Shown: positions 26,029 to 34,137, counted from the first letter of the stretch. The stretch: 44,770 bases of DNA from Aquaspirillum serpens DSM 68 (GCF_000420525.1 NZ_ATVC01000012.1:1-44770), one strand, 5' to 3'. Notes: generated by a model not told the origin, from the letters alone. Made by a program: numbers and translations.

Positions 26029-26484
26029 ATGCAAAAACACATGCTTTTCGTGCTAGCCACCGCTGCCATGCTTCCGATTCATGCCAATGCACGAGACACC
26101 TCCCACGGTTCACATGGCCCTGTTTCCGATCAAGTCATCATCGAACAAGAAGCCAACTTAGCCAAAAACACCGAAAACAAATGCTTCGGGCTGCAGGCAC
26201 CGCGTGATATCGACGCTGTTGAAGGCAATAATCCCATCATCTTTAACACCGCACCGCCTTACACACAGGTAAATCAACTCCCGTCTAAAGACAGAAGCTT
26301 TATGGTCAGGAAAACCCGCCACATTCCGGACATTTACAAGGCCGGTTGCACAAACGGCAGTTTGTGCAATCCCCCGTTATTCGGCTTTGCCGCCATGCCA
26401 CGAGAGGGATGCGGGCGACGTACTGACGATAGCGCAATTCCTCCCCTAACTCAAGTCAGGGGTTTCCTCGCGGAGGTTCTATGA
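26029..26484 (+). CDS. N-terminal fragment of interrupted delta-class carbonic anhydrase, fused to inserted sequence
   Basis: This 151-residue frame starts with a signal peptide (MLFVLATAAMLPIHANA). The conserved N-terminal part of delta-class carbonic anhydrases follows, including EANLAKNTENKCFGLQAPRDID and FNTAPPYTQ (to about residue 80). From codon 81 (26269) the sequence no longer resembles the family. It is read through hairpin-rich inserted DNA and ends at a TGA overlapping the next ATG. Family members I recall continue directly from this point into MNLCNIHFHK, which here begins the next ORF. This is therefore a truncated product lacking the zinc site; it would be secreted but inactive. 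It is probably a pseudogene fragment. Confidence 0.7.
   Translation: MQKHMLFVLATAAMLPIHANARDTSHGSHGPVSDQVIIEQEANLAKNTENKCFGLQAPRDIDAVEGNNPIIFNTAPPYTQVNQLPSKDRSFMVRKTRHIPDIYKAGCTNGSLCNPPLFGFAAMPREGCGRRTDDSAIPPLTQVRGFLAEVL
26269..26480 (+). mobile_element. About 212 bp of structured inserted DNA, IS200/IS605-end-like
   Basis: The interval separates two halves of one gene family and is full of hairpins. They are GTCT-AA-AGAC near 26285, a perfect 10-bp stem TTGCACAAAC-GGCA-GTTTGTGCAA (26346-26369), an imperfect CCCCTAACT/AGTCAGGGG stem near 26445, and CCTC-GCG-GAGG at 26466-26476. Subterminal hairpins, a right end rich in CCTCCCC/GGGG, and no obvious target duplication fit the non-autonomous ends of IS200/IS605-family elements. 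No transposase remains. Its length is not a multiple of three, so it shifts the frame. The boundaries are approximate to a few bases, and the family call is an inference. Confidence 0.5.
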
Positions 26485-27110
26485 ACCTGTGTAACATCCA
26501 TTTCCATAAAAACGCCGAGCACAAAGGCGGGGAATTTACTGTTTATGCAGGCAATGGTGACGGGCATGGCTATGAAACTGGGTTTAAGTATTCCGGCAAA
26601 CTGAGCAAATCGGAACTGTCTCCCGTGAAAAACGGCGTCTGTCCAAGTGCCCACGGTAGCCTACAATCTGGCGATACCATCGAATTGCACTATGTTCACT
26701 CATCAGCACAAGTCAAACCGGGCCCGACCTTGGGCGCCTGTTTGAGCGAAGCAGTGAAAAACCCACAGCTACGGGTGGAAGCACAGGTATATGTGCTGGT
26801 CAATGATCCGAAAGCCTTGGACTTTAACGAACTGACACGGCATGGCGAGAAAAACGGCTACCAACAAGCGTTAGGCATCCCAACCAACACCGGCGAACCT
26901 ATTCAATATGCCGGCTCAACCACCGGCCCCACCTATAACGAACAAGGTTCACCCTTACAAGTGAGTTGGAGTGTTCGGCCTAAAGTGGCAAAGGTGAATA
27001 TCAAAACCGTGGGCGAATGGTGTAAAGGCAATGCTTTTAAAGAAGACCACGCGCATGGGGTAAGAAACTTAGTGTTAAATCGCAAATTGCTGTCACCAAT
27101 GACGCGCTAA
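26481..27110 (+). CDS. Delta-class carbonic anhydrase, main (C-terminal) part
   Basis: The 209-residue frame contains the catalytic core of delta-class carbonic anhydrase, an enzyme that interconverts CO2 and bicarbonate. It opens directly with CNIHFHKNAEHKGGEF, where the His-x-His pair is a likely zinc-binding element. GDGHGYETGFKYSG, SGDTIELHYVHSSAQVKPGPTLGAC and SWSVRPKVAKVNI follow. The signal peptide and first ~80 residues are encoded upstream, across the insertion. The ATG overlaps the upstream stop (ATGA) and is preceded by GGAGG four bases away, which the inserted DNA supplies. Translation by reinitiation is thus possible, but the product would stay in the cytoplasm and lack the N-terminal part. 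Confidence 0.8.
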   Translation: MNLCNIHFHKNAEHKGGEFTVYAGNGDGHGYETGFKYSGKLSKSELSPVKNGVCPSAHGSLQSGDTIELHYVHSSAQVKPGPTLGACLSEAVKNPQLRVEAQVYVLVNDPKALDFNELTRHGEKNGYQQALGIPTNTGEPIQYAGSTTGPTYNEQGSPLQVSWSVRPKVAKVNIKTVGEWCKGNAFKEDHAHGVRNLVLNRKLLSPMTR

Positions 27111-27134
27111 CCCGCTCTCATTCAAGAGGGGGTT
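27109..27134 (+). promoter_or_regulatory. Hairpin overlapping the ribosome binding site of the ankyrin gene
   Basis: AACCCGCTCT pairs with AGAGGGGGTT with one mismatch around a CATTCA loop. The stem begins in the carbonic anhydrase stop codon, and its 3' arm contains the GAGGGGG that would serve ATG 27139. It may reduce translation of the downstream gene or act as a weak terminator without a U-tract. Confidence 0.45.
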
Positions 27135-27138
27135 GGTC

Positions 27139-27897
27139 ATGTTGACGAATCCCCCTTGCTATTGTCCTTTCTGCCAAATCGCCACCATGTTAAAACCTCA
27201 GCATATTATTCCGCTGTTGATGGGCGCGTTATTGATCAGCAAAACGCAATCTGCCCACAGTGCAGAGCCGCCCCACCACACTCCCCATCAAAGTATTGCG
27301 ATTTTAAATAACCAGATGTACAACATCGGCGAAACGGATCCACAACTCGAACGCTTTGTAGCAGCAGAGAAAAAGGCCGCCGCCGAGATTCGAGCCTATA
27401 TTGATCGCGGTGTTGAGCCTAATTTATTGATTGAACGCAATGAAACTGGACAAACGCCGCTTATTGCTGCAGCGTTTATGGGTTATCCAAATGTGATCAA
27501 AGAATTATTACGTTCAAATGTCACCTTAAGCGCTATCAATGCCACCAATCAGCTTGGCTTATCGGCATGGGTATCGGCCAATATCGGATATCGCCAAGCG
27601 ATTTGGGCATGTCAGCCAAAAGTATTTGAAAATCCTTTTGTGTTAGTGCCGATTTTTGTCAGTCGCCCTTATTATTTACAGGACGATAACCCCTACCATA
27701 AAAGCCGCGATTTACTGGCAGCAGCAGGGGCAAAAGCAGATATGGCAGAAGCAAAGCAATTTTGGCTGAATCATTGCACCGACCAAACAAAAACAACCCG
27801 CCAGCGAGTCACCGCCAGCCAAGATTTATTAGCGACCGTCTTAGATGAAGGCGAAGAAGTGTTAAATCGTTTTATGGCAGAAAGACGAAAAAAATAA
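27139..27897 (+). CDS. Ankyrin-repeat protein, probably exported
   Basis: The protein contains ankyrin repeats: NETGQTPLIAAAFMGYPNVIKELLRSN is a clear unit (given in parts around residue 100) and NQLGLSAWVSANIGYRQAIWAC a second, weaker one. ATG 27139 follows GAGGGGG at good spacing. However, a classic signal peptide (MLKPQHIIPLLMGALLISKTQSAHSA) begins at ATG 27187, which has no clear ribosome binding site. Either start is possible, and the export signal favours a periplasmic protein. Ankyrin repeats mediate protein-protein contacts. In Pseudomonas an ankyrin protein accompanies a catalase, but here katG is several genes away. The C-terminal third is helical and not recognised. Confidence 0.75.
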   Translation: MLTNPPCYCPFCQIATMLKPQHIIPLLMGALLISKTQSAHSAEPPHHTPHQSIAILNNQMYNIGETDPQLERFVAAEKKAAAEIRAYIDRGVEPNLLIERNETGQTPLIAAAFMGYPNVIKELLRSNVTLSAINATNQLGLSAWVSANIGYRQAIWACQPKVFENPFVLVPIFVSRPYYLQDDNPYHKSRDLLAAAGAKADMAEAKQFWLNHCTDQTKTTRQRVTASQDLLATVLDEGEEVLNRFMAERRKK

Positions 27898-27926
27898 AAG
27901 CTAGGCAAGAATCCCGCCTAGCTTTT
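27896..27926. terminator. Bidirectional intrinsic terminator
   Basis: AAAAGCTAGGC and GCCTAGCTTTT form an 11-bp stem around a 9-base loop. It lies between the plus-strand ankyrin gene and the end of the minus-strand copper operon. The A/T arms give a U-tract in both directions. Confidence 0.88.
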
Positions 27927-27933
27927 ATGCATT

Positions 27934-28281
27934 TTATTGCGCGGTAATTTGCACAATCACCAATCGCTTTTTATCGTCTTTGATCTGAAATTTAATCTTT
28001 TGTCCGACCTCGACTTTTTCTAATAAAGCGCGGTCATCGACCTGAAACACCATCGTCATCGGTGGCATATCCCATGCCACAATCGGGCCATGCTTAATGG
28101 TGATTTTTCCTGCAGCGAAATCCACCCGCCGTACTTCACCCTCGCTCTCAGCCAATGCCGGTAGCGGAGCAGCCGCGTGATGCTGATGGGACGATTCAGC
28201 ATGGCTGATGGTTGGGAACACAGCAACAACACTTAGCACCGCCAGCGCCAGCACAATCGGAGTTTGTTTAACGCTGAACAT
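27934..28281 (-). CDS. CusF-like periplasmic copper-binding protein
   Basis: The 115-residue protein has a signal peptide (cut near SHAES), a His-rich linker (HQHH) and a CusF-like small beta-barrel. The copper ligands of CusF correspond to AWDMPPMTMVF, which contains the Trp and the two methionines of the WxMPPMTM site, and the barrel has GEVRRVDFAAGKITIKHGPI. CusF carries Cu(I) or Ag(I) in the periplasm to an efflux pump or oxidase. It is the last gene of the copper operon and overlaps the end of the cupredoxin gene by 14 bp. No CusA/CusB pump genes are present in the window. Confidence 0.9.
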   Translation of the reverse strand: MFSVKQTPIVLALAVLSVVAVFPTISHAESSHQHHAAAPLPALAESEGEVRRVDFAAGKITIKHGPIVAWDMPPMTMVFQVDDRALLEKVEVGQKIKFQIKDDKKRLVIVQITAQ

Positions 28282-28732
28282 GGATTTTCCCTTTCATCCC
28301 AGCTTGAAAATGACTGGGAAATAAACACGCAAAATGCACTTCACCGCTTTGATTGAAATGCCACAGCAATTCCCCTTCAGTTCCACCGGCTAGTGATAAC
28401 GTATTGGGCTCTTCATGCTGCATATTGGGAAATTTTTTCATCATTTCATAATGTTGCAGCAAATCGCTCTGTGAACCGAGCGTAAATTCATGTTGCAATT
28501 TACCGGTGTTTTTCACCGCAAAACGAATGGTTTCCCCTGCTTTTACTTTAATTTGTGCCGGTTCAAAACGCATATTGTCCGACATCACCACCGCCACCGT
28601 GCTCGAAATCGGCTTGCCTTGCCCCGGCTCGCCAATGGCTGCTGTGGTGTGGTGTTGATGGTCATGGCTGCCAGCAGCCAACGCTGTTGTAGTGGCAAGG
28701 CTAAGACTTAATGCCAAAAATAATGTTTTCAT
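28268..28732 (-). CDS. Cupredoxin-domain periplasmic copper protein
   Basis: From ATG 28732 (MKTLFLALSLSLATTTALAA, a signal peptide) the protein has 154 residues; a longer frame to 28789 would start inside the oxidase gene and lacks support. A His-rich stretch (SHDHQHH) is followed by a plastocyanin/azurin-like domain. Likely copper ligands are the His in LQHEFTLG and the Cys-His-Met set in VHFACLFPSHFQAGMKGKIHV. Proteins of this type bind copper in the periplasm beside CopA-type oxidases. It lies 14 bp after the oxidase gene and overlaps the CusF-like gene, so the three are translationally linked. Confidence 0.88.
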   Translation of the reverse strand: MKTLFLALSLSLATTTALAAGSHDHQHHTTAAIGEPGQGKPISSTVAVVMSDNMRFEPAQIKVKAGETIRFAVKNTGKLQHEFTLGSQSDLLQHYEMMKKFPNMQHEEPNTLSLAGGTEGELLWHFNQSGEVHFACLFPSHFQAGMKGKIHVQR

Positions 28733-28746
28733 CTCACATCCTGTAT

Positions 28747-30132
28747 TTAATGATGTCCGTCGGTGGGATTTTTTTGCCGCACGCGCCATTCTGCCGGCTG
28801 TGTGGTGTGTGGTTTTGCTGCCGTTGCAGTCGGAACAGCGCCACGATATTCATACGCCACTGTTCCTTTCGGATGGCTAAACCACCCCGGATCGCTGTAA
28901 TCATTCGGCTTTTGGTGTCGCCGCACTTTTAACACCGTGAACATACCGCCCATTTCCAACGGGCCAAATGGGCCGTGGCCGGTCATCATTGGCGCGGTGT
29001 TATCGGGTAATAGCATTTCCATGCTGCCCATGTCCGCCATACCGCGCTCACCCATCACCATGTAATCTGGCACCAGTTTTTGAATTTTCTGCACCAAACC
29101 GCGATGATCGACACCAATCATGGTCGGGACGTTGTGCCCCATCGCATTCATGGTGTGGTGGCTCTTATGGCAGTGCATCGCCCAATCGCCTTCTTCATCG
29201 GCAATCAATTCCAACTGTCGCATCTGCCCAACGGCAATATCGGTGGTGACCTCTGGCCAGCGTGCGCTTTTAGGTACCGGCCCGCCATCCGTACCGGTAA
29301 CCATAAATTCATGGCCATGTAGATGAATCGGATGGTTGGTCATGGTGAGATTGCCAACACGAATCCGCACCTTGTCATTCAAGCGCACATTGAGTGAGTC
29401 AATCGCCGGAAAAATGCGGCTGTTCCATGCCCAGATATTGAAATCGGTCATGGTGTTGACCTTTGGTGTTTTGCTACCTGGTTCGATATCAAACGCATTT
29501 AACAAAAAACAAAAATCACGATCGACTTCATCAATCAATGGGTGAGGCTGTTTGGGGTGGGTAATCCACATGCCGTGCATCCCCATGGCCATTTGCACCA
29601 TTTCATCAGCGTGGGGATGGTACATAAACGTTCCCGGGCGACGGGCAGTAAACTCATAGACAAAGGTTTTACCGGGGGGAATCGCCGATTGTGTCAACCC
29701 AGACACCCCATCCATCCCATTCGGCAACCGCTGGCCGTGCCAATGCACGCTGGTGTGTTCGGGCAGCCGATTGGTAACAAATATCCTGACTTTATCCCCT
29801 TCAACCACTTCAATGGTTGGGCCGGGACTTTGGCCGTTATACCCCCAGAGTTGCGCCACAAAACCCGGTGCCATCTCACGCACCACCGGTTCAGCTACCA
29901 GATGAAATTCTTTCACACCATCACGCATCCGCCACGGCAGAGTCCAACCATTGAGCGTTACCACTGGGCGATAGGGGCGACCATTTGGCGGAAACAGTGG
30001 GGCAGCTGTTTTAACAGATGCCTGAGACACCGGCTCTGGCAATGCAGCGAGTGCCGCCCGCGCCACTCCTGCGCCTACAACGGCGGCGGCGGTACCTAAA
30101 AATAACCGGCGTTTATTGAGATCAATCGTCAT
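28747..30132 (-). CDS. Multicopper oxidase (CopA/CueO-like), Tat-exported
   Basis: This 461-residue multicopper oxidase probably oxidises Cu(I) to the less toxic Cu(II) in the periplasm. The start at 30132 (MTIDLNKRRLFLG) is chosen for the twin-arginine signal and GGGAG upstream; the frame extends to 30324 only inside the preceding gene. All copper-binding clusters are visible: HWHGQRLPNGMDG, MYHPHADEM, HPIHLHGHEF and MHCHKSHHTMNAMGHNVP. There is no long Met-rich insert like that of CueO. It is the second gene of the operon, 19 bp after the TolC-like gene. Confidence 0.93.
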   Translation of the reverse strand: MTIDLNKRRLFLGTAAAVVGAGVARAALAALPEPVSQASVKTAAPLFPPNGRPYRPVVTLNGWTLPWRMRDGVKEFHLVAEPVVREMAPGFVAQLWGYNGQSPGPTIEVVEGDKVRIFVTNRLPEHTSVHWHGQRLPNGMDGVSGLTQSAIPPGKTFVYEFTARRPGTFMYHPHADEMVQMAMGMHGMWITHPKQPHPLIDEVDRDFCFLLNAFDIEPGSKTPKVNTMTDFNIWAWNSRIFPAIDSLNVRLNDKVRIRVGNLTMTNHPIHLHGHEFMVTGTDGGPVPKSARWPEVTTDIAVGQMRQLELIADEEGDWAMHCHKSHHTMNAMGHNVPTMIGVDHRGLVQKIQKLVPDYMVMGERGMADMGSMEMLLPDNTAPMMTGHGPFGPLEMGGMFTVLKVRRHQKPNDYSDPGWFSHPKGTVAYEYRGAVPTATAAKPHTTQPAEWRVRQKNPTDGHH

Positions 30133-30151
30133 CTTTTGTTCTCCCATGCGC

Positions 30152-31255
30152 TCAATGCGCTGCCGCGCCAGCAGGCGCACCTGCGCTGCCGCTGGATAAT
30201 TGAATTGGGTGTTTTGGTAGGTTGCCCTGCAACACCCACAACAACTCCATTTCTGCCAACCAAAAATCGCGGTTTGCTTCAATTGCATCGCGGATGGTCT
30301 GGGCACGGTTACGAGTTTCGGCAAGTAAATCCCATGTGCTCAATAACATACCGTTATAACGCAAGAGGGTTTCTTCATGAATTTGCTGCTGTAGCGGCAC
30401 AATTTGGGTTTGATAACTGCTGGCTTGTTGATAAGCGGTCAGATAGGCTTGATAGCTAAACTCGGCATTCGCCTGTGTCGCCAGTTGTTCTTTGCGTGGT
30501 AATTGCTGCAAGACTTGTTGCAGATGTTGTTGAAATTCATGCGCTGACAAAGCTTGTTTTGGAACATCAGGCAACCGGGCTGGCAATGTCAACGGCTGGT
30601 GATGGCTCACCACCCACTGCTTTAATACCTGTTGCAGTTGTTGTCGTTGTTGTTTTGCTTGATATTGACTGCGTTGGGTTTGTAACTTGGCTTGTAATAG
30701 CATGCCCTGTTGTTGTGCGGCTTGCAGTTGACTCCAATTCCCCACTTTGGCCATCCGTTGCCCAAGTTCAGCAGCGGCTTCGACAGCGCTCAAGGCATCC
30801 GCTTGATAACGCTGCATCTGTTCCGCCGCCACAGCCAATACCCAAGCGCGGCGCGCTTCATAAGCGGTTTCCCACACGTCTTCAGCATGGTCGATACGCT
30901 GATACTGTTGTGGGGTGAGCAATAGCCATTGCCCTTCTGCAATGTGATTTTGTTGTATGTTTCCCAGCTTTGCCAATGGTCGCATCAAGCTAGGATGGGC
31001 TTGCCATGCCAATCGCACCGCCTCGGCAGCAGAAGTCAGCGGCAACACAGCGGCATCGTGAGGGGGTGTTGTGGTGGGTGGGGGAGCGGCGTGCTGCGCT
31101 TCCCATTTCACAATATCCACATGGCCACGCGGAAATTGCGCCACGTGTTGATTGGCACTTTGCCAATCGCCAGCCTGTGTCACAACGGAATGGGTTTCGG
31201 CTAACACAGTCAAGGATAGACTGGCTAACCATGCCCCGAGCCAAACAGATTTCAT
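30152..31255 (-). CDS. TolC-like protein of the copper operon
   Basis: From ATG 31255 the protein starts with a signal peptide (MKSVWLGAWLASLSLTVLA) and has 367 residues. The frame to 31372 would cross the CusR box and is rejected. The body is rich in Gln, Ala and Leu with long helical hairpins (for example LQAAQQQGMLLQAKLQTQRS), as in TolC-family outer-membrane channels. It is shorter than standard TolC proteins (about 420-490). NQHVAQFPRGHVDIVKWE is the type of N-terminal block seen in TolC-like partners of copper oxidases. It is the first gene of the operon and divergent from cusR. The RND pump that would use it is not in the window. Confidence 0.8.
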   Translation of the reverse strand: MKSVWLGAWLASLSLTVLAETHSVVTQAGDWQSANQHVAQFPRGHVDIVKWEAQHAAPPPTTTPPHDAAVLPLTSAAEAVRLAWQAHPSLMRPLAKLGNIQQNHIAEGQWLLLTPQQYQRIDHAEDVWETAYEARRAWVLAVAAEQMQRYQADALSAVEAAAELGQRMAKVGNWSQLQAAQQQGMLLQAKLQTQRSQYQAKQQRQQLQQVLKQWVVSHHQPLTLPARLPDVPKQALSAHEFQQHLQQVLQQLPRKEQLATQANAEFSYQAYLTAYQQASSYQTQIVPLQQQIHEETLLRYNGMLLSTWDLLAETRNRAQTIRDAIEANRDFWLAEMELLWVLQGNLPKHPIQLSSGSAGAPAGAAAH

Positions 31256-31323
31256 TGTTATCACCGATGCAAAGGGTAGAGATGACATTGTGGGTGAACA
31301 CACCCAACAACCACCTGACAGCC

Positions 31324-31343
31324 AGATGACAAAATTGTCATCT
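31324..31343. promoter_or_regulatory. CusR/CopR copper box
   Basis: The palindrome AGATGACAA-N2-TTGTCATCT matches the published E. coli CusR box core (AAATGACAA-N2-TTGTCATTT) except near the outer ends. It lies in the 147-bp gap between the divergent TolC-like gene and cusR. It is therefore placed to let CusR activate both the copper operon and its own operon. Confidence 0.88.
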
Positions 31344-31402
31344 TCCACTTTTGCCGATGAAAGCTGGCACACTGTCGGCCGGTGTTAAAAGAGAGTCCCA
31401 AA

Positions 31403-32092
31403 TTGAAAATTTTATTGGTCGAAGACGAGCACAAAACAGGTGAATACTTAAAACAAGGTCTCGGCGAGGCCGGGTTTATGGTCGATCTTGTCAACAATGG
31501 CCTAGATGGTTTGCACTATGCGCTTGAGCACAGTTATGCCCTGTTGATTTTGGATGTGATGTTGCCGCAATTAGATGGGTGGCAAATATTGAACGAGCTA
31601 CGCCAGCGCGGCATTGACACCCCAGTGTTATTCCTGACCGCCCGCGATCAAGTCGAAGATCGAGTAAAAGGTTTGGAATTGGGCGCGGATGATTATTTGG
31701 TGAAACCATTTTCGTTTGCCGAATTATTAGCACGGGTACGAACCTTGTTACGCCGTGGCCGCAGCGCACCCGACGCCCACCGCCTACAGTTGGCCAATTT
31801 AGAAATGGATTTGTTACGGCGGCGCGTCGTGCGTGATGGTAAGCGTATTCACCTGACCAGCAAGGAATTTGCTTTGTTAGAGCTGTTATTACGCCGACAA
31901 GGCGAGGTTTTACCACGCTCGCTGATTGCATCGCAGGTGTGGGACATGAATTTTGACAGTGATACCAATGTGATTGATGTCGCCATGCGCCGGTTACGCA
32001 ATAAGATCGATGAAGGTTTTGAACCAAAGTTGATTCATACCGTACGCGGCATGGGATATGTCTTAGAGCAGCAGGATGAGTTGGCATGTTAA
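31403..32092 (+). CDS. cusR: Copper response regulator CusR/CopR-like
   Basis: This OmpR/PhoB-family response regulator controls copper defence genes. The start is placed at TTG 31403, giving [16 protein letters not shown] as in CusR, with AGAG about ten bases upstream; an in-frame GTG at 31382 is the alternative. From the TTG, the phospho-acceptor is Asp51 ([14 protein letters not shown]), with Lys in LVKPFSF. The winged helix runs from about 125 to the end, with [13 protein letters not shown] and VRGMGYVLE. It overlaps the sensor kinase gene by 7 bp. The CusR box in its promoter indicates autoregulation. Confidence 0.92.
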   Translation: MKILLVEDEHKTGEYLKQGLGEAGFMVDLVNNGLDGLHYALEHSYALLILDVMLPQLDGWQILNELRQRGIDTPVLFLTARDQVEDRVKGLELGADDYLVKPFSFAELLARVRTLLRRGRSAPDAHRLQLANLEMDLLRRRVVRDGKRIHLTSKEFALLELLLRRQGEVLPRSLIASQVWDMNFDSDTNVIDVAMRRLRNKIDEGFEPKLIHTVRGMGYVLEQQDELAC

Positions 32093-33471
32093 AAACGCGG
32101 TCACTCACGCGGCGGTTAACTTGGCTTTATATCGCAGTGTCTAGCTTGGTGTTGCTCGGTTTTGGTAGTTTGGTTGCCCTTGCTATTTCACAGCATTTTG
32201 CTGAACTCGATCAACAATACCTTGCCGATAAGCTGCATGTGATTCAAAACATCCACGCTCACGACCCACACCATACAGCCAACGCATTACACCCAATCGT
32301 TGACGGCCATCATGGTTTATCCGTCCAGCTCTATCAGCAAGGCAAACTTATCTATCAATCTGCGCCCCAACCAGCAGCCATCGGTTTGCATCCGCTTCCC
32401 TTAGATACGCTGTTCTCGTTATCAGAACAGGGCGAGAATTATCATGGTTTATGTGTGGCTAATACACAAAATGCACAAAGCGAGACCCTACCCTCTTCTG
32501 TCCGTTGTGCGCTGTTAAACACCCGTCATCACCAACATTTTATGGATTGGTTGCTGATGGTGTTGGGTTTATCTATCGTCGCCGCCGCCGCAGTAGCAGG
32601 GGTATTGGGCTGGTGGGCGACCCGACGTGGCCTCGCCCCGTTACATGACATTAAACAACAGCTGCAACATATCACTGCACAACGATTAGATGTGACCCTG
32701 ACGGTTGATAGTGTGCCAGCCGAGATGACGGATTTAGTCAATTCCTTAAATGGTTTGTTATGGCGTTTGCAGCATGATTTTCAGCGGTTGTCTGAATTTT
32801 CGTCTGACTTAGCCCATGAACTACGCACACCGTTAAGCAATTTACTGACGGAAACCCAAGTCGCGATTTCTCAAGCACGAAGTGCCGACAGTTATCGACA
32901 AACACTGGCTTCGAATGCGGAAGAGTTTGAGCGTTTGGCGCGCATGGTGTCGGATATGCTGTTCCTCGCCAAAACAGAACATGGCCTTAGCTTGCCCAGT
33001 TGTGTGCCGTTGCCATTGGAAACCGAGGTTCACGCGCTATTTGAGTTTTATGAGGCTTTAGCAGAAGAAAAAAATGTCCTTTTGCAATGTGATGGTCAGT
33101 TAACCATAGAAGGAGATAAGCTGATGTTGCGGCGAGCGTTAAGCAATTTGTTATCGAATGCCTTACGCTATGCCCCAGCCGGAGGATGGATTCGGGTTGA
33201 GATGACAAGTGATACCGAGGGAGGCAGTTTACAGGTCAGTAATAATGGGCCAGCGATTGCGGCAGACGATTTACCCCGTTTGTTTGATCGGTTTTTTCGT
33301 GCGGATAAATCGCGGCTACATAGTGAAGGAAGTGGTTTAGGGTTGGCGATTACACGGTCGATTGTGGAATTACACGGCGGTACCATCTCAGCCACCTCCA
33401 CCCCAACACGCACCAGTTTTCGCTTGTTTTTTCCGAGGAAAACACCATCAAAACCACACGCTTCAAAGTAG
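32086..33471 (+). CDS. cusS: Heavy-metal sensor histidine kinase CusS-like
   Basis: The 461-residue inner-membrane kinase senses periplasmic copper or silver and phosphorylates CusR. A first membrane helix (about 11-34) and a second (about 154-176) flank a histidine-rich periplasmic domain ([25 protein letters not shown]). A HAMP linker, the H-box [15 protein letters not shown] (His244) and a complete ATPase domain follow, with [19 protein letters not shown] and [18 protein letters not shown]. The ATG overlaps the cusR stop region, so translation is coupled. No terminator is evident before the VapB gene 85 bp downstream. Confidence 0.92.
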   Translation: MLKTRSLTRRLTWLYIAVSSLVLLGFGSLVALAISQHFAELDQQYLADKLHVIQNIHAHDPHHTANALHPIVDGHHGLSVQLYQQGKLIYQSAPQPAAIGLHPLPLDTLFSLSEQGENYHGLCVANTQNAQSETLPSSVRCALLNTRHHQHFMDWLLMVLGLSIVAAAAVAGVLGWWATRRGLAPLHDIKQQLQHITAQRLDVTLTVDSVPAEMTDLVNSLNGLLWRLQHDFQRLSEFSSDLAHELRTPLSNLLTETQVAISQARSADSYRQTLASNAEEFERLARMVSDMLFLAKTEHGLSLPSCVPLPLETEVHALFEFYEALAEEKNVLLQCDGQLTIEGDKLMLRRALSNLLSNALRYAPAGGWIRVEMTSDTEGGSLQVSNNGPAIAADDLPRLFDRFFRADKSRLHSEGSGLGLAITRSIVELHGGTISATSTPTRTSFRLFFPRKTPSKPHASK

Positions 33472-33556
33472 TTCTACTAAGATTAACGACAAGCCACTCC
33501 CCACAAACCCAATTTCTTATGAAAATCATGCAAAGAAAATCAGGAGCGTAACCATT

Positions 33557-33751
33557 ATGCAAACCAATATCTCAATCGATGAGAATTTAATCAATGACGT
33601 CTTGCGATTGACCGGCCTGAAAACGAAAAAAGAAGCCGTTGAAGAAGGCTTGAAAACGCTGATTCGTTTAGCAAAACAGGAAGAAATCAGAAAATTAAGA
33701 GGACAGATTCAATGGGAAGGTAACCTAGAAGAAATGAGGACAGATAAATGA
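33557..33751 (+). CDS. vapB: VapB-type antitoxin
   Basis: This 64-residue antitoxin has a ribbon-helix-helix DNA-binding N-terminus (MQTNISIDENLINDVLRLTG, then KTKKEAVEEGLKTLIRLAKQ). Its charged C-terminal tail would bind and neutralise the toxin. The ATG follows CAGGAG. Its last four bases overlap the toxin start (ATGA), the usual toxin-antitoxin arrangement that couples translation. The pair probably represses its own promoter. It sits directly after the cusS gene on the same strand and is more AT-rich than that gene, consistent with acquisition. Confidence 0.88.
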   Translation: MQTNISIDENLINDVLRLTGLKTKKEAVEEGLKTLIRLAKQEEIRKLRGQIQWEGNLEEMRTDK

Positions 33752-34137
33752 TTTTAGTTGACTCTAGTGTTTGGATTGACTATTTCCGCGGAGTAGATTC
33801 ACCACAAACAAAACAGTTAGACAATTTACTTATGACTCAACCAGTCTCAATCGGTGACTTGATCCTTGCTGAGGTTTTACAGGGCTGTGCCAGTGAAACC
33901 GACTTCAACCGTGTAAAACGAGTTCTGTTAAATCTTGAGATTGTTGAGCTTGGAGGAGTTGATATTGCTCTACAAGCGGCAACAAATTACAGAGTATTAA
34001 GGAAAATCGGCATTACCATTAGAAAAACCATCGACGTTGTGATTGCAACCTACTGCATACAAAATGGATATTTTTTGTTACACAACGATAGAGATTTTTT
34101 GCCCTTTACAGAGCATCTAGGACTTGCAACTCTCTGA
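33748..34137 (+). CDS. vapC: VapC-type PIN-domain toxin
   Basis: The 129-residue PIN-domain ribonuclease is the toxin of the pair. The four acidic residues are in place: Asp5 in MILVDSSVWIDYF, Glu in ILAEVLQG, Asp in IDVVIATYC and Asp in HNDRDF. VapC toxins inhibit translation by cutting specific RNAs, often initiator tRNA, but the target here is not known. The start overlaps vapB by four bases. The length is typical (about 130). Confidence 0.92.
   Translation: MILVDSSVWIDYFRGVDSPQTKQLDNLLMTQPVSIGDLILAEVLQGCASETDFNRVKRVLLNLEIVELGGVDIALQAATNYRVLRKIGITIRKTIDVVIATYCIQNGYFLLHNDRDFLPFTEHLGLATL

Noticed and set aside
26029-26484. A novel 151-residue secreted protein
   Set aside because: Its first 80 residues belong to delta-class carbonic anhydrase and the rest is read through hairpin-rich inserted DNA; the missing family part follows directly in the next frame.
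29542-30099. 185-residue ORF on the plus strand
   Set aside because: It is antisense to the multicopper oxidase; composition follows from the complementary codons.
30133-30324. A 64-residue extension of the multicopper oxidase
   Set aside because: It overlaps the end of the TolC-like gene, and the twin-arginine signal begins at 30132.
31256-31372. A 39-residue N-terminal extension of the TolC-like protein
   Set aside because: It would run through the CusR box and lacks a signal peptide; the signal peptide begins at 31255.
31491-32108. 205-residue ORF on the minus strand
   Set aside because: It is the complement of cusR, with no recognisable domain.
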